From Gracilaria domingensis (lineage: Eukaryota > Rhodophyta > Florideophyceae > Gracilariales > Gracilariaceae), in the NCBI GenBank assembly GCA_022539475.1, contig VCMS01000247.1, forward strand, positions 19,596 to 83,595: a stretch of 64,000 nucleotides of DNA, given 5' to 3'. How positions within the stretch are numbered: position 1 is the stretch's first letter; each line of letters begins with the position of its first letter. Position numbers and translations under genes: made by a program. The notes under the pieces were generated by a model. The model saw nothing but the letters and a program-made list of their open reading frames with translations, was not told the origin of the DNA and ran no database searches. This document shows, piece by piece, positions 22,898 through 35,227 of the stretch.

Positions 22898-23486
22898 GGG
22901 AGAGTATGCGAACAACGGCAGGAACATGGCGTTCAAAACGAGAATCTAGAGGCTTAATCAGCTCAACAAGGTTATTTTTTACCCTTCTTTCAGCTCAAAA
23001 TGTTGAGCGGCAGTGAACGACCTACCGCGTCAGAAGCTAATGCATCCGAGACATCTTGCGGGATAATTCCTGCTCTGCTCAACCCTCATCACCCTTCGTC
23101 GTGGGATGCATCCTGGATAAACACCGCAAAAAACGCACCAACGTTTTCGTCGATGGAGCTTCCGCGCCAATCAGCAAACCTCCCTAACTGTAGTATCTTC
23201 ACTTCAGCAACCTATTCACGGCCACAAGGAACAAGAACTTCCGTCGAATCAACGTTACGGTGACGGAGCCAGCGAAAACTTTCTGTAGCGCGCACGAACA
23301 ACGAGAAACCCGAGGACCGTCCACGATATGCGGAAAGTGCCAAATTTGTCAGCTGTGAATTTGGGAAACGAGAGAATTGTACTCGATGCTACTCATATTT
23401 GAAGCCAAAGACTGTGAAGAATATTCACTTCATTTCCAAGCAATGGAAATTGGTCATAATAGCTCTAAAGGAGAGCTTTTGAAACG
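22898..23486. other. No gene recognised
   Basis: A single 87-codon plus frame at 23000-23263, rich in serine and proline, has no recognisable motif. It could be the upstream part of the accessory gene that follows, but the frames do not connect. Confidence 0.4.
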
Positions 23487-24626
23487 TTGATGATATGCTT
23501 GTTCGTTGCCAACGACAAAGGAACCTGTTTTGATGATGTTGTCAAGAAAAATAGATCCTGCAATGACTACAGGTTCTGGGTCGAAGATGACTTGACTAAG
23601 TGTCAGATCTGGGATCTTATTTTTGAGGTTCAATCTTTAATTGGACAACAATGTGCCTCTTATAAAAGCGCAGCCACTTCTGCAGTCAGAGCCTCGATGA
23701 AGAGGACTAGTATTAAAAGGAATGAGTCTGGCGAGAATGACCCTAACGTTTTTTTAAATGCATTTGCTCGCCTCCTTGTACTACTCACGGATGATCAGAA
23801 GCGCAAACATGCTCTGTATAGAGCATGCAGGTCTGAGTTACTCATAGAGCAAAGTGATTGTCATGTCAAACGGGAAGCTTTTTGGGGTAAAATCCTGAGC
23901 AGGTTTAATAATGTTCTGGTGGATACGAAAGAGGATTTCACAGTACATCTAGAAGAAGTAGAGTCAAACTGTCGTCGACCAGTCGCGATAAATGCATCAG
24001 GACTGAAGGAAAACTTCTGCCATGCAAAGCGGGAGTTCAAGAAGGTTTATTACCGTTGGTCCGCATCTGGCCAGAACTATCCACAATCGAATCATTGCGT
24101 TCTTGACAAGCAGTAGTAATGGAGATTATACATCTTGACTCAAAGAGGTCTTTGGTTATGGTTTTGCTGTGTAGGGTCGGCACGCCTCAAGAAGAGACAA
24201 ATCTTATTCAGATAACGTCTAAGTTGATCTGTAAGGACGATGGTGGAGTAGATAACGGAGCTATTACAGGTAATGGCACGAAGAGTGCTGAAAGAAACGA
24301 GCACAAACGGCGCAGCACCAAGCTGTTGAGTCTGAAGATCATGTCAAGGTCGCTCAGCAACTTTACCAGCTACTTGAAGTAGCAGTAAGAACTGCAAAAG
24401 GAACAAAGCGACAATAGGCATATTGTTAATTCAGCATTCAATTCTGAGGCAGAGGAGGACGAATTATGTGGGAGAGCCTTCGTTGGCGCGGAGAGAGTCA
24501 AACGCGCTCTTGAACTTGAAAGTCATGATTTACATGCAATGCTCGAGCGGAATCTATTCCGTAACAAGAAACGTCTCAAAGAAATACAAGATGGAAGGAC
24601 AGACGAGGAGACAAACAAACGGATAT
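23487..24626 (+). pseudogene. Probable Harbinger-associated DNA-binding (Myb/SANT-like) protein relic
   Basis: A 209-codon frame (23487-24116) contains REAFWGKILSRFNN, LKENFCHAKREFKKVYYRW and SASGQN. This spacing resembles the conserved part of Myb/SANT-like accessory proteins of PIF/Harbinger elements. Further frames continue the same kind of sequence, with one-base shifts near 24390, to a charged, helical C-terminus at about 24400-24626 (RVKRALELESHDLHAML, RLKEIQDGRTDEE). It lies convergent to the Harbinger transposase at 25381-26451. Two-gene architecture is typical of this superfamily, and that is the main support for the assignment. At least two frame breaks make it non-functional. Confidence 0.45.
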
Positions 24627-24783
24627 GATTTCTAACTGGTGGCCCTTCTTGTATGATTTATTGTCTTACGTGTCTAGGTACAATTTATTCTTCATATACG
24701 TTACTAGTGGTTCTATTTGTGTGATCGTGGCAGGTTTCAAGCCAGATAGTGACTAGCTGCCGGGTGGTGGCGTGATGGAATCA

Positions 24784-25113
24784 CTATTTTACTTCGTAAA
24801 TATCGTTCTTTTGCTTCTTCCGACGCACCTTTACGTAGATGGATCTTTTGAGAGCCTCTTCCTTGGCGCTTGCACCTCCAGTCTTGCACTCCTGCATCAT
24901 GGTACTAAGATCATTGGATTGAATGCCGGGTTGCAGCAGTGTGAACATTCTCTTCAGGGCTGTACTCATTACGGGTTGTGACGCCTTGAAGGCGATGTTC
25001 AGCAGAGCTGAGGCTTGCGGATGCAACCGCTTTTGAACAGATCGAGACGAACGACGTTGACTGTCGCAGATGACGTCGACGGAAGGGCGCGCGCGTACGA
25101 GCGGGAGCGTCAT
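24784..25113 (-). CDS. Unrecognised basic ORF between the Harbinger genes
   Basis: A 109-codon minus-strand frame has a basic C-terminus (KRSIYVKVRRKKQK) and a middle rich in leucine and serine (ASALLNIAFKASQPVMSTALKRMF). It has a normal ATG but no recognisable domain. It may be a fragment of a second accessory protein of the Harbinger element or a chance frame. Confidence 0.25.
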   Translation of the reverse strand: MTLPLVRARPSVDVICDSQRRSSRSVQKRLHPQASALLNIAFKASQPVMSTALKRMFTLLQPGIQSNDLSTMMQECKTGGASAKEEALKRSIYVKVRRKKQKNDIYEVK

Positions 25114-25380
25114 CGTCAGCGATTGTAACGGATCGGCGGCGATGCGCGGGGGTTCACGCCTGAGGTGGCGTCAAATTGTTCTAGAGGTCAGCTGAACGGC
25201 ATGGTGCCCCTAAAGGCATGGGGCGCGTTAGTCGTTTTTCTTCAACATTTGAACTAACGCGTCCCTCTTAGATAAAACAAAGATACGATCTACCTCTGGA
25301 TCCTCTCAACCCTCAGTACACCAGTCAGTGTGCCTCTCCTTGCAGCACTCGTACCAAGCAAGAAAGTCCTCATTTCGCTC

Positions 25381-26451
25381 TCAAACCTCGTCTTGCGTGA
25401 TACCCTTGAAAGAAGCAGGTTTATTTTCCCCAGAGAAGTTGTGAAGCTTCATACAGACCGCAACAATTTGGCAGTTTACACTCATCGAAAACTCTATGAA
25501 ACGCAGTATGCGCCATCGCGTGACTAGCATACCAAAGCTATGCTCCACATGAACGCGTAGCCACGACAAGTGAGAATTAAACCGATCTTCCTATCCCGTC
25601 TTCACTTGCGAGATCGGTATGGGCCAAATCAAACTCTTTGTACATACATAGGCTTCATCGCCCACTATCCAGAAGGAGAGTGGTAGCTTCCTATTCGCCA
25701 GACATCGACTAAGGCGGGAAACAGCGTGCCATTTGGTTGTGCGTGGACTCAACGCACTGAATTGAAAGATACAGAAACCGATAGCGCGAGTCCACGAGAG
25801 CCTGGACGGGAAGCGAGTAGCAGTTCTACGGGAGTAGAATGCAGAAGCATTCGGACAAGGATTCTTCTTCATATTCACGGCATTCCCGTCCAGAGAACCC
25901 AAGCAGTCGGCAAGTGGGCTCAGTCGCCGGCGGGAGTGCGTAAACCCCAGAGCCAATTCTTCATGCCCTTGAAGTGTGTGCGGCACACCAGGTATGGCAA
26001 GTTCGTTCATGAGTGCGTTTAGTGTTTCATGAAATACCTGATACGCGGTTGAGCAACCAACGTGTAATGAGAGCATAATGTCTCCATACTCCGCTCCCGC
26101 CGGCATCCTTAGAGTTATTGCTAAGCACGTCCGAGGCGTAATTGTAGGCCTCTCAGAGCATTTGCCCATATCCATGTTACTTATAAGACGATACGATACT
26201 GCCGCGAGAAGCCGCTCGAAATCTTCCCGCGACATTAGGAAAACACTTTCAAACGCTGGCCAATTAAGGGTCGGAGAGAGTGTTTTGAATATCAGCAAGC
26301 GTGTGACAATTGTTAGACTACGTCTTCGGATAGGTTTCGAAGCTATAATGGTTCGTCTGCAAATGTGAAAACCCCGCTCCAGAATGTCTATGACAATTCC
26401 ACTTGCCTGTAGAAGTGCTTTCATTCTGTCACGGTTAATAAAAGCCACCAT
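25381..26451 (-). pseudogene. PIF/Harbinger (DDE_Tnp_4) transposase with one internal stop
   Basis: Reading starts at ATG 26451 and stays in one frame to 25381, broken only by TAG at 25591-25593. Visible motifs: a helix-turn-helix-like segment followed by LAITLRMPAGAEYGDIMLSL; CLGSLDGNAV with the first catalytic D; WIVGDEAYVC with the second D; and LRVHVEHSFGMLVTRWRIL with the catalytic E. About 357 codons is close to the usual length for this family. All three catalytic residues are present, so a single nonsense mutation separates this copy from an intact reading frame. A probable accessory gene lies convergent at 23487-24626. Terminal repeats and a TWA-type 3-bp duplication were not located. 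Confidence 0.85.
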
Positions 26452-27058
26452 TCTGGGGAAAGTTTGGCCAATACTGCGATAGTTGAGATAATGATTGCAA
26501 TATTTCTATGAACTCCAGAACACTAGGGCATTAACGTCAAAAAATCATAACTCTTTGAATTATATTGAGCAATATACATGATACGACATGCACAAGATTC
26601 TCCATATGAGCAAGAATAGGAAAGCAGTTGCTTTCGAAGCAAAGCTTAGATTTTCATATGAAGGAGAGAGCTAAGTACAAGCTCAGCTAGTGACAATATA
26701 TTACCATGCGGGGTGGAGATCACAATGGAGTCAGGGAAAGGCCACACGAACTTTCGAGATATGTGCTTGGAAAAGAAGAAGCGCCGCTAATGGTCCCGAT
26801 CTGAATAGGTACTGGGAGAGACAGCACTTGACAGGGCTAACGATCAAACAGATCCATACTGTACCTCTTTCTTACCACGATAAGCAAGAGTAGTAGGTTT
26901 GGATCTCTCTGATCTGTTTTAAAACTGCACATAATAAGCGAGAACGCGAATGCCAGCGGATCAAGCGGAAGGAACGGGTCGGTTCCGAAATTAATTTACA
27001 CCCTTCCTTTTCTTGAAAAGCTCAATACAAGATTGTTCACGGTCTTTCACGTTCACGC
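26452..27058. other. No gene recognised
   Basis: Only frames shorter than 70 codons are present. I see no motif or repeat structure. Confidence 0.5.
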
Positions 27059-28153
27059 GTGAAAGCCCTGGTTATGACACGGCCTCAAGCGCAAACCACA
27101 TCCCAAAATGTCCCATTACTACGAGCGACACGAGACCCTATACAGAAGATACTCACCACACTGGCAGCACTATACCACGGAAGCAAAGCTGTACCATTCA
27201 GAAAATCACCCGAAGCAATCTGCTCTCAAACAGCAACTCAAATACACAATACGACTACACAGAAAAACCTGCTTCTCTCCCTCGAAGAGCGCGTGTCAGC
27301 CTTTCTGTTACAGAACACCCAAGAGCACGACCCTAAAATGTTCATAAAAAACGACAGCCAACTCGAAGGCCCTCATATGGATTACGGTGCCTCTCTCAAG
27401 AACTTAAGAGAGTTTTCGAAATGGCAGGACATACCAGGGGCAATTACAAATCAATCATCTCCGGCAAAATTGACTTTTCCCCGTTATCAGCGGATAAAGC
27501 ACGTTTTGCGTGGAAGACCGAGCTACCGCCAGCCTCGTGGCTCATGTTCACCGAAGAGTACAACAAAACCATTTTGTTGCGGTTGAAGAACGTTCTTGTA
27601 ACAGATAATGCGCCATTGGCTAGAGTTTGATGTGAGCAAAAGGAATACGGCCTCCTCCTGAAGAAGATGCACTTCTCAGGTCTTCTACGCTGGAAAGATG
27701 TAAACTCGGAATCTCCAGAGGTGTCTAAGCTCCGAGACTACCTCAAGATGACCAGTTTCGTTGTGAAAAAGACGACAAACGAGATCGATTAATTAGCTGG
27801 CCGCGAATGCAAAACGAAGCCTTGCCATACCCTTCGCGCGTAAAACTCCCGACTGAACAAGCTTAAGAAAATTGGTCAAACTTAGGTAGCCCCCCGCGAA
27901 TTTTGTCTGGATATATCTAATATGCTCCACAACATCAGTCTTCGGCAATGGCTTGCACACCTCACCTATTCCACATGAAAAATGTGTGCTTCGGTAACCT
28001 TCCTGGATATCCGTAAAGAGAAGTAATAACCGCAGTAAATGAGTGACCGAAACAAAACGAAGCGATAAGAGCATTCCCACGAACACTTTCAAAAGGGCAG
28101 TCTATATTTCGCACACATAGATATCGAACTGCTTCCTTAAGGATTACGAGAAA
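27059..28153 (+). pseudogene. Upstream part of the DIRS-like relic
   Basis: Overlapping plus-strand frames (175 codons at 27059-27586, 69 codons at 27421-27630, then broken frames) lead into the reverse transcriptase that follows. Candidate conserved pieces such as KDVNSESPEVSKLRDYL are too eroded to assign to gag or to the N-terminal fingers of reverse transcriptase. Assignment is by position only. Confidence 0.35.
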
Positions 28154-29244
28154 GTGTCGAACTCAATACCCATAAAACTCTTTCAACGTCCAATGATGCT
28201 TACCGATGACACTCTTGTCCTCAGAATGCAGAATAATTCGACCCTTCTCCTACACATCATTGATGACGTCAATGTCATTCTTGCGAGCTCGCCAACCAGC
28301 ACTTTCAATCTTCTTCATACGGAGTTCCTCAAAGCGCTCTACGTTCGCGGCCTCCCCGTAGAACCTTCAAAATCATCTGCACAATCCACGCCCGAAGAGT
28401 CTGTGATTATCTTTATTGGCCGGCAGTGGAAGTTTCGTACAGCTTGCATATGGATTTCTTGTCATAAAGCGTCTGCTACTATGAAAGAAGTAAACTTTGT
28501 AATTTATTCAAGTGGGTTCAGCACGAAGGAACTTGAAGGTCTACTTGGAAAACTGGTATGGGCAGCTCTCGGTATGCGACCTATCTTGTCGTGCTTACAA
28601 TCGAAATATACCTTTCTAGACTTGCCCGAGACGCCATCCCGCCAACTCACGATAGGCGAACGAGAAGAAGTTTACCGCATGGCCAACCTTATTCCCGTTA
28701 TATCTTTTCAAACAAAACTTCCCTGGTGTAGCCTTGTAGTTGTCGTAAACGCCTCTCTTCATAAGGGTGCAGTCGTCTATACAGAACCGGACCCAGAGAC
28801 GCTCAGGAGACTCTGAGAGGCCAGGGCTGTCGAAAAATGCGCAAATCGTGATGCCCATAAAAAACATCCAACATCGGATGCAATCTCGCACAACGGGTAC
28901 ACATGTCACGAACTGCTGCGTGATTTCGTTGGTAGCGCTACCTGGACTACTGCCTTCTTCTTTTTCTGGAAATAAGACGCCCACATAGATGCATATGAAG
29001 GTTGGGCTGCCTGCATTGCTCTACAAAGGCTAGCATCACGCAATGTAACAAATCGATGGGTTATCCTGTTGTCCGACGCCCAAGTCGTTATCGGGGCATT
29101 CCAGAAAAGTCGGTGATCAAGCTACCAACTGCATCGTCCCACAAGCCTGTTTGGTGCGGTCTGCGTAGGCGAAAACCTACACCCGATGATGGCGTACACC
29201 TCCTCTCTATTCAACCCTGCAGGCCCCCCTAAGAGAGATTCTTG
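28154..29244 (+). pseudogene. DIRS/Ngaro-like reverse transcriptase-RNase H relic
   Basis: The frame reads HIIDDVNVILASS, equivalent to the YxDD box with IDD retained, then EESVIIFIGRQW (the FLG region), KELEGLLGKLVWAA and ILSCLQSKY, a linker typical of DIRS-type reverse transcriptases. After two in-frame stops (at 28814-28816 and near 28972) the same frame continues as an RNase H-like domain: DAYEGWAA, WVILLSDAQVVIGAFQKSRS and FNPAGPPKR. In DIRS elements the last motifs usually read DNQAV.GAL.KGRS and NPAD.PSR. No tyrosine recombinase, split direct repeat or LTR was seen, so the assignment to DIRS rather than a related retroelement is moderate. The element is dead. Confidence 0.6.
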
Positions 29245-31509
29245 AAAGCCAATCGCGAACCTGGCCGCTGTTCTTACTTTTTGTCAAGTCAGAACGCCCC
29301 CAAACCACAGAGTTTCGATAGAGAGGCGACAGCTACACCCCCAACATCCATCAAAGCAGAGATGTGCAGGTTCTGAGCCCTTTAAATGTCACAAATCATC
29401 TTGAATTAAGAAATAGCTGAACCGCAGGACTCTCCTGCATTAAGAATGCGAGAGAGCTCAAAAGATGCAAAATTGATGCAGAATTGCGCTCCGGCAATAC
29501 CACCACGACACTACCATTACATCGTGCAACGAAGCGTGCCAGAGCTGTAACTCCACCACATCGAACTCTTGATTATCGCAAGTGAATACACACCGCTTTG
29601 GTTATCATTCACTTTTCTTCTATGTCATTCTTTGAACGTCATAGCCTAATTGCAGACAGTGTGAAGCGTATTACAACACCCTTGTACTGCAAGGGGGTAG
29701 ACCACTTCTACGCCTGCCTCATAACCGCGCCACAATTCTATGATCATTTAGATGAGATTTTATTCGAATATATAGAAGGCTACTATCAAGAATCGTCGAC
29801 CGCGGGAAGGAAGCAGGAATGTCTAATCTCATGTACGGTCCCGTACAGCCATAGAAAAAATATTTTCATTTTAGTAAGCGCATTTGGAATGGAAATTTTG
29901 CTTTGCTAAACCTCCAAGCGTACTCTCTATGTACGTCATTCGCGTTCCATTTGGACATCTCAGCAACGGGAAACACATTCTTTATACTGTATTTCATTGT
30001 TGGGAGTGCAATTAGAGTGCCACCTGACAACGCGGGGTGCAACATGCGAGCAATGCGGGCCCAGATGGAATTCAAAGTGTATCGCTTGCACTCAGAATGC
30101 CGCCCATCAGCTTGGAGCATGTCCTCCATATGGACCCTTCGAAACTGAGCTGCAAAAGGGCATCGCGCGCGCGCCAAATGAAGTCCACCTGGCATTGAAG
30201 CAAGGTGCTGCCAAAAATCAAACGGTGTTCAAGACTTTTTTCTGAAGACATAAAAGGACGAAAGAAGAAACATCGATCTGTTCCCGCAGCACCGTTGACG
30301 GTGCAAATTCTCTTAGCGATCATATATAGATTAACAGAAAGCGGAAGCTTGTAGTCAGCTGCAGTGTTAATGTTTTCTTTGGGTGCGGACTTGAGAGCAT
30401 CAGAAGCTGTCAACTTGCGTAGCGATGACATTGCCTGCTCGGGAGATCACTGTGACATGGCATACGACAGATATGCTACGGGTTAGCCATTCCGAACGCA
30501 AAGACTGGCCCCATGCAGGTCACGCCCATACTGGATTTGGACATCGTCTACCTTATCCGGAGACTCAAGTATTCTCTTTGAGCCAAGGCTGGAAAGCTTT
30601 TCTCGATAAGTTACCGTACCTACGCAAGGCATCTGAATTAGGCATGTTTCTTTTTCGGGCTACAGGACTATTAAGATTTTAACACATTCGGTGCGCATAG
30701 GCGGCGCACTCCCAAGTTAAACTTTCCGTCATTGCAATCTCGTTGGTTTCTCAGCATGTGAAGAAAAAACTTGTAGTGTTCAAGACGTCTTCTTTGGATT
30801 AAAATTTTCGAGAACAATTAATTCGTTATATCCTCATTTCATTTTGAGCAAATGGGAACATAATGACTTTGGTCATGGTTTACTAAAAAAAGACCGCTGA
30901 CGATTGAAAATCAGTCGAATATCTGATTCGATTCAATTGCACGAGTTTTCGCTAGGACTTCATGACTTTATGGCTGGGAAACCAACAGCGGAAATTGCGA
31001 TTGTTCGGCGATGGATTTCTCTGTCTTCTCTTAGACATTACCTGGCCACCGTTATAGCCTGGCTTCTTGGAAGTAAGCTCGCGAAGGAGCGGCAATCACG
31101 CAAGCAGGAATACGCGCAAAGTCGGAAGTACCATGCCCTGGAAGACGCTATCGCAGTATTACATTCATGAAGGAATTTGTGGGATATGGGAGGAGCAGGT
31201 TGCATAAGAAGGGTACCTGAGACAAAGAGAAAAGCTTTCTTCTCGGTAAACAAGCATGTGCGCTCACCCACGCGATTGTAAGAAACCCTTTCTTCTCCAA
31301 AGAAAATCAAGAAAGGATAACGGTATTTCAAGGGACTAAGAAAAGTATTTATTTGGTTGAGGTATGCGCCATTTCATCGATCGAGCCTGTAGGTCGACGT
31401 CAATGTGCCTGGTACTGGAAAGAAATCTTTCGATCGTCCGTGTCTTGACAAGATGATATGCTCTTTACTCCAGCGCTCTCCGCTTCGATCGCTCCGCTCA
31501 GATCTCAGA
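29245..31509. other. No gene recognised
   Basis: Frames at 29598-29909 (plus), 29866-30195 and 30072-30431 (minus), 30425-30682 and 30904-31170 (plus) are all under 120 codons and match nothing I know. The two minus frames overlap and share reading direction, so they could be one frameshifted relic. Confidence 0.4.
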
Positions 31510-31945
31510 ATGGATATTCAAGGGGCTGTTTGCTGAAAGGTTGCGGTTGGTAGTAGCCAATAGTCTTTTCCTGTATCTTGACACAGCCTTATGACAGGCA
31601 TGTGTGACGTCGGTTTGGTTACTTTGCGCATGTCCGAGTTTGAGAAAAGAAAAAGATGTACGCAATACGGCAGAGTAAGATAGTAGAATAAGAAGAAGTG
31701 TATCAGGAGTGCAATAGTTACTGTTCGGACTTCTAAATGATATGACTGGGCTGAGATCGGAGCTCGTCACAGAAAATGTGTTTTGAAAAGCTCAAATGGA
31801 ATTTCATCAAAGGTTTCCCACACCTGCTGGCTTATTGATATCCGAGATTGAATTGTTTCTTTTGTTACTGGATTTTGGTTGGTGCTACTGCTACACAAGA
31901 TGCGTTTCTTTGAGTCAAATTTACTGCATAGATCTGATACTCGAT
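31510..31945 (-). repeat. Dispersed repeat, copy B (uninterrupted)
   Basis: This is the inverted partner of 18650-19275. Shared blocks include GACTC-AAGAAACGCAT, TTTGAGCTTTTCAAAACACAT, CTTCTTCTTATTCTAC and TTGGCTACTACCAACC on the minus strand. It lacks the 182-bp MITE of copy A. Minus-strand frames here (31767-32027 and 31498-31770) join into a longer decayed protein with SKFDSKKRILCSS and FEIPFELFKTHF-like sequence that I cannot assign. Confidence 0.7.
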
Positions 31946-33831
31946 CTGATGTCATGATAAAGCCACTCAAGCCGCAAGCCTTCGCCCGCAGTATAGAATT
32001 TCTTGGCGAACGGCCTCCGCTCCACAATATCCAGCCATAACAGCTTCAGTTAAGGTCTACATACTTCGTGGAAAGTACTCCGCGCCAAGCCACGAACTCT
32101 TACGAACCCCTGCAATCAGAGGAGAACCTCAACACAGAATCACCACACAATTGCCGCGACCTGCTCGCATCAGGATGTGTGTTATCACGCACCTTCCAGT
32201 ACATTTATTCGAGATACGAGCCGGCCGCTGCAATTGAAGGCTCTCACGCTGATATTAAGCCCAGTGGCCACGTAGCAACCCCAATAAATGGGCTTGCCCA
32301 CTGATCACCGTCGGTTGGGCGGCCATCGTCTCAGCATTGTTTCACATTTTGTTTCCTCATAGCCTTTCTATCAGTAGTACTAGATTAAATGGAAAAATGG
32401 CGCAAAAGCTAACTTAAGTTTGGAATTTTAGAGGGCATCTCTATCAGTTGGACCTGATTTATGTCAGTATAAGCACAGCACGGTTGTTTTCAGCATTATC
32501 AGTTGTAGTGAAAGTTGTGGTAACCAACTGATCTCTTTCATCTTTTCGCTAATGACCATAGTTGAATTGGTCTACTTGTCTAGGCGACCATTTGGGTGGG
32601 GTATGTAGGCTTAACGTCTGATATAGAGGTTCAGGTGCTTACTTTGCCCCATGTTTGGCACAAAGTCGTATATAAGTCGTATCTGCGTCGCATGTGTGTC
32701 GCATGAGTACCTGGTGAATGACGGATGGTTGCAGCTGTAACTGAATAAAAGAACAAATTTTTTGATATTAGCGCTGTGCCTGTTTTGTGCGAATTCCATC
32801 CATAAACCAACCGTGGGCGCGCCCTAGATGCAAGACGCATACGGCATACATCAGGTTTTCGTCCGTAACAGCCACATAATAGACACTTGAACCCTTTTTT
32901 GAGGCACAGATGTTCCATATACCACCCAAATGACTACCATGGTTGCCCTCTGATAATCAATACTTTTGCAGAGATATAAGCGAAATTATTGCTGTAAAGA
33001 GACTATAGCTACTTGTACAACAACTTTTGCGCCATCGTAGTTGAATATACCGGTACAAAACTTTAATAGTCCCAACGTATGTTGCAACATAAAAGCATCA
33101 GCCGTTGTGCGCGTAGACGGAAGGGTTTTTTCAGCATAGTGGCTTTGGTTGAGATGATGGTGGTTATCGATTGGCATGCCGGCAAAGGCTGGAAAATGTC
33201 GCAAAGCCGCGCAGAGTTATAGTGAAAGAGACGATGGGAGCCAAGTGGGCGACAATCATTTCAAATGTCGGTGGGGGATATAGAGTTGGGGCTAAGTAAA
33301 GGGCTAAATCTGTTCATATTTGGCACGGTGTTTATCCCCTGGATCAAAAAATATAGATACACACGCTCCGAAAGAGGTGATTTTTCTGGGTGATGTTTCT
33401 AAATCGTTATTTAGAGTTTGGGGTTACTGATTGGGATGCTTTCCTGAGCGTAGAATGGCTACTCAGGAAGCCTTTCGAACCTTAAGTTGACAATGTAGAA
33501 AATTTTGAACAGAGTCGTTCAGTGCAACGGCCATATGGTCGAATTTCGCGCAAGCTGGAAACTGTTCTGCGGCTCGTTGAGTTTGGAGCTGAGCTGTTAA
33601 TCCATAAAACAGCACCTCATAAGTTTACGGGGACATAAACGCATAAGAAACCGAGCAAAACAAACCGTCTTTATCACGACAGAGGCGAGGATACCGTAAA
33701 GTGACAAGGCTACATATGCGTTCTATGCTAATTAGAACCTTCGAAATTGCACATCATTCTGCCATTTCAACGTCCACAGCCTCATTCTCAAAATTTGTAG
33801 CTCTTACACTAGTTACAAGATCTTTGCGGAA
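31946..33831. other. No gene recognised
   Basis: Only short frames are present. Around 32665-32710 the words GTCGTAT, GTCGCAT and GTCGCATGAG recur in a small degenerate repeat. I see nothing else of note. Confidence 0.5.
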
Positions 33832-35227
33832 CTAACGCCGCTGGCATTTCTTCGCCATTAAGCAGCACTGCTTCACAGCACGAGCCGTAACAAGCTCGCT
33901 TAGCCTGCGAATAACGGCTGCGGGCTCTTTATAGGCAACTATATCGTCCTCAATGTCCTTCGCACAGAGACTCTTCTTTCCACTTTGCCTGCTTTCTTTT
34001 CTTATCCTAAGGGCATCCAACACACTTGCGGACGTGACGTGCGACCCAGTGGTGGTATCAATTCTTATGTGACCCGCTTCGTTGACCCAGGAGTCTCTCA
34101 GCAATGTACGTTCTTGCTTCCAAAAGCTTTCCAACAATTCCGAAACGCTAACTGCATCAACCTTTTTTCCCAGTCTGCGGTCCATGTACAGCCGAAGTGG
34201 TTCAAATTTTGTGCACAACACTTCAAAATCTCAATCGCCAGCTTTCTGGAAACCTGAGCGAATGTTGGGTGCGGTGTGGGAACATGCGTAGGCGTGATGA
34301 ATACATTGACCAACATCAAACGCATTGAAATTATCCTTCTGTCGCGTAGCTCCATGCAGTTCCTGCTGCAAGAACGACTTATAAGAGTTGGAAACACTAA
34401 CACTCAACGGCTGTGCAGCATGGGATTTATATGCGGCCAGGGCAAAAAAAATAAAGATGTTGTCTTGGAAAAGATTGAGCGTTCGATACTTGCATATGCG
34501 CACCATTTCTAGGTAAGATCATCAGAAGCCGCTGGCCATATGCGCGAAATGATGTCGTCTCGTCAACGAAACATTTTGCCCATTCGAACGCAATTTCTGA
34601 GTCCGCACCTGGAGAATTCCTTTGAAACAGGTAACATCCTCGGAGCACAGAATGCAAGGTTTGGGTACCATTCTTCACTCTTCTGTAGTGGGCGAGTTTT
34701 CCTGGAAAGGCAAAAACATGTTTGTATGCCCGTCCATCTGCTGAAACGACGGGCATAATCGTGACCCAATTAAGTCTGACTTTGGCAGTTAAAAATTTCT
34801 GCACTAGATTAATCTTCCTCGTACCGTTTCTTTTCCGCAATATTCGGCTCTTCATCTTCTCAAATGAGGCCCCAGACTGGTCCGAGTTGAGGATATGTGC
34901 CAGGCTTTTAACATTATATCGTTTTATTGCCGCAACAACTCTGGCAATGTGCTTCTTCAGTTTATCGAGAGTAATCGCCTGCACCCTTTTGTCTCCTATC
35001 ATCTGGACGTGTTGTACTTACGGACATTATTGTCTAAAGAAATACGACACCCAAGGACTGGACGGTCGGTTCACGCAGGGTTTGAATTTTTCTTGGCGTT
35101 CTAGTGAAAGAACAGAAGCATACTCTTCAAAAAAGTCGCGGAGGCCATTACTGGACAGCGGGTTATTGTTCTTAGCATAGCACACAACTTTCTCGTCAAT
35201 TTTTTGTTCGTCACCAATTCTGAGCAT
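33832..35227 (-). pseudogene. Pogo-like (Tc1/mariner superfamily) transposase relic 1
   Basis: The minus-strand frames, in order, read a CENP-B-type helix-turn-helix (35227-35027: NNPLSSNGLRDFFEEYASVL, FKPCVNRPSSPWVSYF), then the DDE domain (35002-34427) with NSDQSG at the first D, KFLTAKVRLNWVTIMP and VSADGRAYKHVFAFPGK. The region of the second D reads ILPRNGAH, not the usual ILDGHGSH. The third-D region, read about 34460-34400, has QPLSVSVSNSYKS where QPLDV is expected. Two of three catalytic aspartates are therefore lost, and there are several frame breaks. A charged C-terminal tail ends at 33832. A related copy lies immediately upstream at 36090-37356. Confidence 0.7.
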
